A stretch of DNA of 64,000 bases from Fratercula arctica (taxonomy: Eukaryota > Chordata > Aves > Charadriiformes > Alcidae), in assembly GCA_947846985.1 (NCBI GenBank), contig CANTUZ010000011.1:15302096-15366095 (forward strand). Reading direction: 5' to 3'. Positions 11,501-23,500 of this stretch are shown piece by piece. The notes under the pieces were generated by a model, which worked only from the letters and a program-made list of their open reading frames with translations, did no database searches and was not told where the DNA came from. The first letter of the stretch is position 1; each line of letters starts with the position of its first letter. The translations under genes and the position numbers were made by a program.

Positions 11501-14500
11501 GAGATAGCGTGCTGCAGTGTTGGGCCACACCAGTCCGTCCCAGCAGAGCTCTGCCCGCTCCCTGTGCTCCCGGATGCCATTGTTTTGGAGCGGCAGCCTG
11601 CGGCCCAGGTCCCCCACCTGCCCGAGGCCGGCCAGCCCGGCATGGTGCAGCACTCCTTCGTGAGCCAGGCCTTCCCCCCGGCCGATTCGCTGGCTCTGGC
11701 GGGCTCTCAGCTCCAGAGCCCCACTCAGGTGGCGGTGGCCACATCCCAGCTGCAGGCCATGCTGTCCCAGGCGCAGCCCGCGGCCTGCGCCGGCATGGGC
11801 ATCAGCCTGCTGCAGCCCAGCACCGCCGAGTCCGATGGAGAGGGACCGCCCCGGTTGGACTTCGTTGACAACACGATAAAAAGCCTGGATGAGAAATTGC
11901 GCAATTTGCTTTACCAGGAGTACGTTCCTACTTCTTCTGCATCAGCAGGGACCCCGGACACCTCTGTCCTGTTAGAACAGGGCGGCAGTGAATTTAACTT
12001 GCCACCTTTTCCTGAAGATCAAGTTCCCACGCTGGCGTTGGATTTGAGAGAACCCGGCCATAGTGCTGCAGATACTGGCCAGGAGGTGAAAGCTGCTGCC
12101 GAGGCCCAGTCGGTGCCGCCCGTACCCTTTGAGATGTGCCCCTACCCAACGCGGGTGAGTCCAGCCACAACTCTGCCCTTTGCACCCCCAACAGCACCAC
12201 AGCACAGCCCAGAACCAGCGACCCTGTGGTAGGACGTGCACAGATTTCTTGCTTCTCCAAATATTTTACACTTCTGCTCCTGGGTATATTACCTTTTGGC
12301 TGTTGACTGCTTTCCAGTGTGGAAGTTCTCTTAGATTTTGACTTTGTCAGCTGCATACTGACTCACTTTACATAAATGCCTGTTAGGGAAAGACAAATTT
12401 TTCCTTTGGGTTTAAAAGTGATATCTTTAATTCATTCTCCTCCTCATGTGTCCTGTTTCTAAAGCAGGCAGAAATGTGGTAATTTTTTTTCTGGTTTGAG
12501 AGTGTAGAACACAAGGGGTACAGTCATTGAAGTTCTGATGATGATCAAGTTCTGATGCTTCAGTAGGAATTTTTTTCATTTATATATAAATTGATAGCAG
12601 TGATTATGCCTACCTTCCAAGTCAGTCTGAATAAAACAAACACTTTGGGAGCCTTTGCTTTGTTCAAGTGCTGCAGCTGAAGGCAGACACTCGATAGGTA
12701 GAAGCTTGCTCTGCTTCCAGTAATGATTTCTTTTGTCTTCCCCTGAACTTGGCAGAGCAGGACTTCACTGGGAAGTGTCTAAGGAAAGCTGGAGCAGGTG
12801 GTCTGGGTGTTCTTTACTCAGTGTCTCAGTTGTGCACCTGCGCTACATTCTTTCAGATGAAATCATGTTTATTAAATTCAACAGATTTGCAGCACTTGCT
12901 GCTAGAAGATCAGCGTATATCTTACTTGAAAAGTAGCATTTTTGGAGGTAATTCCATCACCCTAGCAAGGATGAGGCTGCGCTGTGTAGTGTCAGCTGGA
13001 TGAACCCTATCAGCTGCTTGAAAGATGTTACAAGAAAGGCGGCTGCACTTGAGGAACTCTTAAGAGCATATTGTTTAAAATGATAAATGACTTTCTACAG
13101 CAGATGAAATTATCTGTCTGTGAAAGGTGTTGTGTCTCTCCAGTAATTTGAATTTGTTCCATTAAAATCTGTGCCAGTAAGAAAAGAGAAACGTAGAATT
13201 TCTGAAGACAGACATACAGATGAAGAATGTACAGCCTGGCTGGAAAAGCAAACCAGAACAAAAACCCAAACTGATATGTATAATTTTTTACTATATATAT
13301 AATATAAAATATTATATAAATATAATAAATAAATACATATAAATATAATAAATAAAATACTTTAAAAATATAGTCTATATATAATTTTTATCCTGTTTTT
13401 AGTAACTTAGGCTGCAGTTCCCTCTTTGACGCTGCCACTGCTTTTTTAATTCCAAGGGAGGAAAAAAAATGGAGGAGTTGAAGGAAAAGCTAGAAGGCCA
13501 CCTCCACAGACACCATAAAATAGTTTAATATTGTACAATAGTGTGAAGGCAGAGAGGGAGAGAAGAGGGAAGGAGAATGCGTTGCCTTTCTGCCCTGTGC
13601 ACAAGACTGAAATTCTTTTTCTTTTTACTTTTTATGGAATGTTTGAAAAGTTGGAGGTCGCTGGCATCGGGGCTCGTTCCTCAGAAGCAAGAGGTGGGTC
13701 AGCAAGCAGAAAAGGTAATGCTCCTTTTGGTGATGAACGGCAGTGATGCAGCTGTACTTGTGTGTGGTCCTCTGCTCCGGTGTCCCCTTGCTGCTCACCT
13801 TTCTGGTTACCTGCAGAGAATGCCTAGCACAGGGCATTTCTCATCCTATTTGTAATATAACTAATATTAAACATCTCACTTCTGTCAAGCTTCCTAGAAA
13901 GAAACTGCCTCACAGGCGGATTTGAAACCATAAATATGTAATACATGTCTGTGGTGTAGGTATGGGGCATTCCCATGGAAGGCTACGTTCCCAATAATAA
14001 ATTTCCAGTGCCCTTAAAATGTCCAAGCAGAAAGTCCGTTGGATTTCCTGGGTTTCCTAAAAACGTGTTGACAAAAATAACACGATTGAGGGTGCACCCT
14101 TGGGGGGAAGTCTGCAAGATTTTCAATGAAGTCCCTTGGAGAACTAGTAAAGAGTACTTCTCTTTAGGTACTTGTAGATAGAATGGCACTTTCCGTAATG
14201 ACATAGTAGGAACCATAGTAAGAAACTGTGTATTTATCGCACTCCATTTAGCTGTCTTGCAAGTCATGAGAAGTTTTAAGGGCTGAAGAACCCAAAACTG
14301 CTCCTGCTGTCATGGGTTGGGTTGGGGAGGGCTTATAATATATATTTTATTGAGATTGTCATGGCAAAGCTGGCTACCAGGTTTGTGCAGCAGCAGCAGT
14401 AGATCGTTCTTGTCCTGGTGGACATGGATCGTCCACTGCTCCTAGGTCAGTGCGAGAGGGGAAAGCTGTAGGTGGGTAGCCTGCGTTCATCTGCTCGCCA

Positions 14501-17500
14501 CAGAGGAGAGTATGCAAGTGGAATGTAGCACTGGTCGTAAAATTAATGTATCTTAGATACCATCAAGCAGTGATGTATTTCACCATTTCAGAACTATGTA
14601 GTGACAGATTTTTGCCTTATGTTCACTCTGTGCGATGTGCCATAAGAAAGCAGCAGTCTGCTTGCCTTTATTGGTTTAATTTCCAAACCAGTTTCCAGAT
14701 TGTGAAATAATCGCGTCTTGATTACTGCTACTGATATTTTGCTTCTTGTGTGCTTCTGTGGTCCGAGTGGCCATCTTTGGAGCTTATAATTTCCACTTTC
14801 AGCGATGTGCGCTGAATTTTTCAGGCACTTTTTAACTGTTGGTGTCAATATCTGTCAAATGAACGGTGTGAAATACCTGTCCATCTGTGGTCAACTGCAG
14901 CATTTTGTGTGCGTGAATAGCTGAGACAATTACTTTTTTGAGACATCAAGAACACGCTAGTAATGCAGGCCCAATGTACCATGCAGGTTTCATTTTTCTG
15001 GTTTTATCCCTAAAAATTTTCAGCTGATTAATGAAATTCCACACTCCTATTGTTATTTGAATTCCCTAAATCAATAGATTGAAGAGAATACCTGCCTGCT
15101 AAATATTTTATATTGTCATTGATATTGCCTCCTGCATTACAGGTCTTGTATTACAAAAATTGGATATTTAAATTATTCTTCCGTGCTACATTTTATCACG
15201 CTTCAGTTTAACGCAATTAACACATCAGCTTTTACTATACTAAAGCATTCCAAAAGAGAATTTTTTTTTTTTCCAACTTGTAAAACAGGTTCAGCTGCAA
15301 GCATCACTTCAGCTCCTGCTGCTACAGCAAAAGGCCTCCTTCAGGTGAGCAGAAACTGGGAGCAGTTTTATACTTGATTGTTACAGCTATTTTCAAAATT
15401 AATCTCCATTATTTTCTCCAGGTTGCACCTACATCATCACACATAACTAAACAGATGGAAACTTCTAAAAGGAGCGAGAAGGCAAAGACTATGACTTCAT
15501 CTGCACACACAGATAATGTAACGCAGATATCTACAGCAGATGGGGTGATAAATAACCTTCAAAGGGATGACTCTCTAGACTCTGGTTCCTATGGAAAACA
15601 GGCTGAACCTCATGATAGTGGTACACCAGCCAAAACTATTGGCAGGTTTTCAGTAATCAGCACACAAGATGAATTAACTTTAACAGCGCCGCACTGCTTA
15701 AGGTTCTCGGCACCCCCAGATGTCTATTTGGATGAGCTCCCTTCCAGCCCTGACCTGAAGACAGCTGTCCGACGGGTGCAGACAGCTTCTTCTGTTGATG
15801 TCCTCTGTGACCAGGGTTCGAGTGATTCTGCCGACGAGCCTTTCCATCGGCAGCCGGCGGCTGCTGCCCAGCTCTCTCCCCCGAGCAGCAGCACAGCCAC
15901 TGACTTAATTAAAAAAGCAGCTGCTTTCCTGCAAAGATCTGGCAAAGCTAGCTCGTCAGGCCTTGATTCACCTAATGGGCAAGGAACAAAAATTCCCACC
16001 ATCAACATAACGTCTTTCCACTCTCAGTCATCATACATGAGCAGCGACAATGACTCGGAATTTGAAGATGCAGATATGAAGAAAGAATTGCAGAACCTGA
16101 GAGAAAAGTATGTCGCATTTGCAAACAACACTAGGGAAGCTTGTGTTAAGATACCTAGGCAGCGTCTCTGCATATGATGATCCAATATGTGGTTTTCATA
16201 GCTGTAATGAGTAAACAGGTTCTGGGCAAATTAGGCATCGCTCGGACCTTTCCCCAAATGTCACACTGCATCCTTTTATGCATCACTTTATTTGTTAATT
16301 CCATTTAGAAGAATAATTCAATAATAACTTTTTTAAACATCAAAACATTTCTGCTGTGATGCCTGGTTTCCTTACTGAAAAGCTATGTCGATACGGCAGC
16401 AAACAAGAGCACCTGTGGTGTGTGTGATAGGAGGTTCCCATGTGGACGCTACTTAAGGCAGCATAAAAATAATCTGGATGCCTGTGTAGACAGCAGCCAC
16501 AGTGTTCTCTTGGTGCCCGTCTCTGCAAGGGTGGTATAGACTGTTGGGTCTACAGACCCATCCCTGTTCCCAAACTCATTTTTATGGTAGATAACTGAGT
16601 ATCCGTTAGGCAGGTAAGACCCTCGCTCTGCCTCCCATCGGGTCTCTCATCAAGTCACTGGTCCAGTCTCAGTGGGAGGCTGAGTGAGGCTGGCAGGAGC
16701 CCATCATGCTGCCAGTCCTGAGAGCTAACTGCTTTAAGTTTGAATATTTTCTTTCTTTCCTGGCAGGTGATGGGTAAAAACTAGTATTAGATGCTAGTTT
16801 AACCAAATGCTAAACTTTATGGTATAATGGTTTTACTGAATACGGATGATGCATCTTTTTAAAACAGCAATACCTTTAAACTGCCTTTATGGCATCATGA
16901 AGTCTGCGTTATGAATAAGGTAATGATTCATGTACTAATGGAATTTTTATGGGAAGCGGTTTTGCTTTTCCTCATGTTGAACTCCTTCAAACTGATGTAT
17001 ATGCCTTGAGACTTAACTCTTTTGAAACCACTGGTTTGAAGAGATAAATTCGGGAACAGTTTGGAGTTCCTGTCAGATCTCATGTCAAAATCAGTTGGTT
17101 TTACTGAGGATGTTGAATTCTGTCTTATAAGTGAATATTTGAGAAGTCAGTCACCACATTTGCCGGGTAGATTGTTAAAACTTCACATACTTTTGGATGA
17201 GCAGTTGATTGTTTTATAACCAAAGACTGTCTTGTTTCTTTTTTTATAACGAATTATGCTGTCAAAATGTGATGCTTTTTCAAATACATCGTTACCAGAG
17301 TTCTTTATTTTTTTATGTTTAGGCATATGAAAGAAATTGCTGAACTTCAGACTCAGCAGAAGAATGAGATAGAGGCACTGTATATTCGCTTAGGGAAGCC
17401 CCTTCCTCCCAACCTGGGGTTCCTTCACTCAGCCCCACCAAGCGGCCGTCGCCGAAGAGCCAGCAAAAATAAATTGAAAGGTGGAAAACTATTAAACCCT

Positions 17501-20500
17501 CTGGTCCAGCAGCTCAGGAGTGGAACATCAGGCACAAGTAGGTACACTCAGTTGCTTTCAATATGCCTGTGTCAGTTGTGGTTCTGCTGTGCAATTGCAT
17601 GGACTGCAGGAAAGGCACTCAATTTTTATTGTTTTTAATACTATGACTCAAGTTTGTGTACTGTGAACTGGTTTTGAAGTGGGGCTTCCTTTGGGACAGG
17701 CTTATTACAGCTGCCCATGCATACCTCTCTGCATCAGTTACAATGCTTGGCAGAGAAACAATATTCCACTTTCATTTGGAGTACAGCCTGGTTACATTTT
17801 CTCATCCTTTCTCCAAATGCAATTTATTGATGTTTGTATTCACTTCTTAGGGGCTGTTATCCTCTATTGATTACGTGCTGTATCTCATTGATGCTGTTTC
17901 TTTTTCCCTACGAGATACCATATAAATAAGATTGGATTGCATTTGCTCCCCCAAAGGATGGGAGGTAAAAACAGTTATAAAACTGTGATGGGTGCTTTGA
18001 CCATCTGAAACAGTTTGAGATTTTTCAAACGGTAGTACAGTCATGAGTCACTGGAAAATATAAAGATATAATTCAGTTGGGAAATGTTGGTATACACCAG
18101 TAAGTATTTCTTCAGCAAAATGTAGAATAGAATATGAATAATTTTTCTTCAACTTATAGATCATGCTGTTATTTAGAGGAGCAGCAGCACTTCCAGCATT
18201 AACCCTGTATTTCAAACTTGGTAGCTCTTGTTTTCAAAGTTACTGCATCATACATCCGCTTTGAGTTTCATTGCATCAATCTTGATTATAGACAGAGTTT
18301 TGGAGGGTTTTGCTTTTATTTAAGGATTTCAACCGAGACAGGAAAAGCAAAGCTATTCAGAGGCAAGATGTTCTGTGATCCATCTTGAATCTCAGTGTTC
18401 TTACCTATGGGAACTGAAGCAATGCTCAGTGCTTTATCCCTTTGTAGCTGCTGCTTGGCTGACATGCAGAGGTTTTACTTCCTTTCCTTGTGATGGTATG
18501 CTCTGAATGTCTGATATCCTTCGTCCAGTCATTTTCCAGTTTATTCTTGTGTTCTCTCTAGCCATTTTTCCCCCTGTCAATTCACAAAACCCACATCTGC
18601 CTCCACTCGTGGATCTTGGCTCATATCAGTATGCTACCCTAGTCCAAAGAATTTAAGCTTATTTCTGCATAAAATGCCCTAATTCTCCTTTTTTTTCTTT
18701 TCTTTTTTTTTTTTTTCCTGTCACCTTCAGTTGGAGAACAGGAATCTGCTCAGTCAGAGTGCTGCCTGGGCACGTGCTTTCCTGCATACGTTTTTTCTGT
18801 GTTATTTTCTAGTTTTTTGAGGCACTGTGTACAGTTCACATTGTCTTTGGGAATCTGTATTCGTGCCTGAGTCTTCTCAGCCTTGACTATGTAGGTTCCT
18901 CATTTTTTGGCCGTCCTAGGTCCTTTCTCGGGGATCAAGGGCAGGCAGTTTCTAAGACGGTTACTGATATAATTGTCATTTCCACTGTTAGATGCTTTTG
19001 CTGATAAATCCATGGAACAAATGATTACAGAGATATTCTGGTGGTAAAGCCTCTTTACCTGAGATATCCATGTAGGTAGATATATAAATACAGATACTTA
19101 TATATAGACATGTATTTATGTATATATAGATAGCTATAAATAAAAAGTTCCTCATGTCTTTGCAGCCACTTTTTATTTCTCTCCATTCGCTTCCTTTCAC
19201 CTTTCATGTTTGAGAGCAAACCTACATGTTCTGCTCAGTTATCCCATGCGTTCATCCTCCTACTGAGGCACTTCTGCATCTCTTGCTTTATCTCAGCAGT
19301 CCTCCTTGGGAGGTCCTGGCTCCAGCCTTTCTGAAAAATGCAGAAAAGAATAAAAATCAAACCTACTCCGTAAGCTTCTTGGAGAAACTGGATTTGCCAT
19401 TGCATGTGTTTTGTTTGTTTGCTCTTTCAGGTAATCTTTCAGACTCTAAAGACTCACCCCATAAAGAAACAACTAAACCTCAGTCTGGATCTCCCGAAGC
19501 AGCAGCAGCAGTAACCTCCCCTGCCCTGGCCACCTTTGGGAAGGCTGTTCAGACGCAGCAGCCGTGCTCTGTCAAAGCCTCCTTGTCTTCTGACATCTGC
19601 TCCGGCTTAGGCCCTGAAGGAGGAAACGCCAACGCAAGCTCTGGCCAAGGTGATTTTTTTCATACCGGCTGTTCGGCATGTCTTCCAGCACATGCTAAAA
19701 TTAGTTCGCTTCCCTTATGCTTGAACTTTTTAGGAGTGGATTTCACTTCTAGTGATATAGGAACAGGAACCTTTGGCAATCCAAACTGCTGGCTTAGCTT
19801 TTAAAAAGATCATTGCAGTATTGTCAGAAGAACAAAAGTAAAGTATCTTAGCAAGTGTTGAGAGTAAACAGCCGAGAAGGCATGCTAATTTTTAGGAAGT
19901 AAATACCTTTTATTTTTGCCAGCAGTGGCTTTATACTGACACCTTTTCTGGAGTCTGCCATACAGATTTCTGAGGAAAAAGAAAGGAAAACAAAAAAGAT
20001 ATAGAAGGATAGGAGATTGCCTCCCTTGGTTCATTTTGGGCTTTTTTTTTTAGCCCCTTGATACTTGTAGACCCAGAGTTGCTCATTCTAAACCACTAAA
20101 CTATCTTGAGTGTGAGGGGGAAAAAAAAAAGGAAAAGAAAAAAGAAAAGCAAAACCAGAGAACCAAGTTATGTTTCCTTTATCTAAGGGGTTAACTTTGT
20201 GCATGATTCTGGAGTCCCAGCTAAATGACTGTCGATTGGCTGTGTTCCCCAGTCCCGACCTCTGATACTTCTGTGTATTGCACACCTCCGTAGGCTTTGA
20301 CTGATCTTGTTGCCATGCATATTGGAAGTTATAATGATGATTAAAATACCTTCCTCTCATTGCACATCCTGCCAAACTAATCTACAAAATACCTATCTGT
20401 TCTCTTCTGCTGTTATTGCATCCTTTGTGTATGGTCAATTAACTTACTCCTCTTTGGCAAAGTTAAAATGGAGATGTGGATGTTTAACTAACAAAGCTGA

Positions 20501-23500
20501 TTTGACTGATGGTATAGGACATCTGATCACAGCTACTTGTACTTTATAAGTGTCTTTGTTTTCTTCCCTTTATATTCATTTGCAGGCTGGACGGTTTTCC
20601 ACCAAACGTCTGAGAGAGTGACCTATAAATCTAGTAGCAAACCTCGTACCAGATTCCTCAGTGGACCTGTGTCTTTGTCCATCTGTTTGTATTTGTTCTT
20701 TTGTATTTTATCACAATCCATCTTTCTTTTACCCCCTTTTTCCAGTTCCATATTTTGTATCTCTAATATGTTTGGCAGGATGCCCCTTTTTCTGAACCAT
20801 CTTTTCTTTCTTTTTATCTTTCTTTTGAGTAATCATGAACACATTTTATTTATATTAATTTTTCACATGAAAGCTTTTTTTGCACTGCTTTTGGCTCGTG
20901 CCTGGGCACCAAAAGCATGTGTGGAAGATCTCATCATTTATTATATAGCCTTATGGTAAATTTTACCCTGGACTTATCAAAGCTTTTGTACTTTGTGATT
21001 TATGTTGAAATAATTTTATTTGCAATGTGGCAAATATACGTCTGCTGTCCCGGTTCCAGCGACAACAAAAAGAAATCCATCCTTCTGTAGACGAATGGTC
21101 TCTTTCACACATGTTTGGACTATGAAGACATGCATGTAGCAAGCTGATACAATACTAGAAGGTCACTGGAGGGTATAACTTCCATACAAGGGCTGTATTA
21201 ACACGATATACAGTACTGTTTATATCCACTCTATTTTCTTTAATTTTTTTTCCCCGCTCTTTGCATGTGGAAATGCTGAGACAATAGTGCTCCAGCTAGT
21301 TCTTTCAAAATCTGTTTTCTAGGTGGTGGGCTTCCCCTGTGCATTCACTTTAATTACTTTAAGTGAGCAATTTTTTATATACTCGTAAGCAGCAGGAAGA
21401 TCTGGTTACTTCAAGGGAGAGTACCATCAACTTTTTGTGTAAGCTGATCTGGCTGAAGCGCTTTACTCAGTTTATTTTCTTATGACCTTATGTGACCTCA
21501 GAGATGAAGTCAATTAGCAGTTCATCAAAGCATAAATAAGTAAAAAGCAATATCAGATTTTCAGATGATACTTTGAAATGGATTGCTAGGAACTAGTATT
21601 TTTGGTTTCAAATAATTGTGCACCTGCTATTTGTACCCTATTTGTATGACTTCTAAAGTAATTGGCAATTCAACCAAATGATATCAAGCTATTTAATTAA
21701 AAAATTAAGACCTTTTTACCCAATCATACATGCTGCTTTTTAGGCAAACAGATTTTGCTTGTACAATAAAGATATGTTGTGCTGAACAGGTACTCTAGGC
21801 CACTTACACATAACATAAGAAAGGCTAATAATGTTCTTGAGAAAATGTTTGGTTAACAAACTGTTTGTTTGCATTAATATCAGATCTCCTATTGGAGTTC
21901 CACATTGCTTATCATTATCCAAGTGGTACAGGTCAAAGGCGCAAGACCACTCAAATACACTCCTCCTAACTTTATGAATAAACAATATTTTTAAAAATAA
22001 TCTTGATTTTTTTTGTTTGTTTGTTTTGAGGTCCCTAAAAGTCCAAGCACCCAGGTTCTTGAAAACTGACGCTTACTGCTTGCCGTAGTGAATTTATTAT
22101 CATGCAAGTTTTTAATGACTATTGAAGTCATGAGACAATTTTGCATTCAGAGATTTTTTTCTGAGAACCTGAGGGGAATTCTCAGTTGACAAATTTTCTC
22201 ATTTGGTATTATAATGGACATAGTAGTTTCTTCCTCTGCACATGTTATTCCCAGAAGTCATTTCATTAATCTTTCACAGAATTACTATTCAGTAGGATGC
22301 AAAAAGACTGGGAGATGGCAATTAAAAAACAGCATATTAAAAATGTTTGGGTGCATGGATATTGTGAATGAAACCAAGGGAATATGTAAATCCTTCAAAT
22401 CGTGAAGTTTCCCAGTTCTTAAATAACTTGGCTCAACTAATTGCTTTCTGTTCTCAGCCCATATGCTCTCTTCTTCGTTTCTTCTGGGCGCAGCGTTCAG
22501 GGAGGAGGTTTGCACTCCCCTGTTTCTGAGTCATACAAGAAGATGGACCGAGTTTCAGACGCTTAACCCTGACACATCCATCTGAAGCCACCGCTGTTCA
22601 GAGAGCGCAGCTCAATCTCCAATGCTCTCTGTCACTTGAGTTGTTAGGCAGTTTTCCACAGCTGAATTAGTGGTAGGTTTTGCTGGGATAGGAGCTTATT
22701 TTAGCTTATTTTCCCAGTGAGTCCAACAGGTTGGTAGTGTGTGTGAAGGGATGAAGATAGGGCTGCGTGCAGCCCCATCATTCCCCAAGGGCAGCTGGGG
22801 CTGGGACTGCTGCTGGAAGGATGGCTTCCATCAAGCGAGTATCCAGAGCATCCATGACCATGGACCCCGGGAAAAATAGTGCTAGATGATGATGGAAATG
22901 CCAGCTGGCTTGTGCTCCTTCCCCTCTGGAAGGGACATTGGTTGACCCAGCAAGGAGGCAGAGCCAAGTGTTTGGACTAGGTATTAAACATGTTGGCATC
23001 TTTACTGCGTGCTTGAGCAAGGAGAGTGAGTGCCGGGCTGGATTGGGGCCGTCCAGTGCAGGCAGCTCGGCTGCATGGCCAGGCAGGTTGGGGTCCTGGG
23101 GCTGTTCCCCAGGTCACAGTGTCCCTGGGAATTTTTGTTTGTTTGAGAGCTGTTGGGAAAGTTTTGCTGCATTTGCAAGGATTTGCCTTCAGAGGGCTGG
23201 AGCCCCTCTGCTGTGAGGACAGGCTGAGAGAGCTGGGGTTGTTCAGCCTGGAGAAGAGAAGGCTCCGGGGAGACCTTGGAGCCCCTTCCAGTCCCTAAAG
23301 GGGCTCCAGGAAAGCTGGGGAGGGACTCTGGATCAGGGAGTGAAGTGGTGGGACAAGGGGTGACAGTTTTGAACTGAAAGAGGGGAGATTTAGATGAGAT
23401 CTGAGGAAGAAATTCTTTCACTCTAAGGGTGGTGGGACCCTGTCCCAGGTTGCCCAGAGAAGCTGTGGCTGCCCCATCCCTGGAGGTGTTCAAGGCCAGG

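Noticed and set aside
11270..11868. Several overlapping open frames on both strands inside the large exon
   Set aside because: They are shadows of the GC-rich WNK2 frame, which alone gives family-conserved sequence and correct splice phases.
12756..12774. Possible 19-nt exon after the acceptor ccctgaacttggcag
   Set aside because: It would have the right length modulo three, but the donor (AA|GTGTCT) is poor and no homology supports it.
13685..13714. 30-nt segment with an acceptor (tcgttcctcag) and donor (AAAAG|GTAATG)
   Set aside because: It cannot supply the one-base phase change needed before 15289, its pyrimidine tract is poor, and the 91-nt segment at 12857 fits better.
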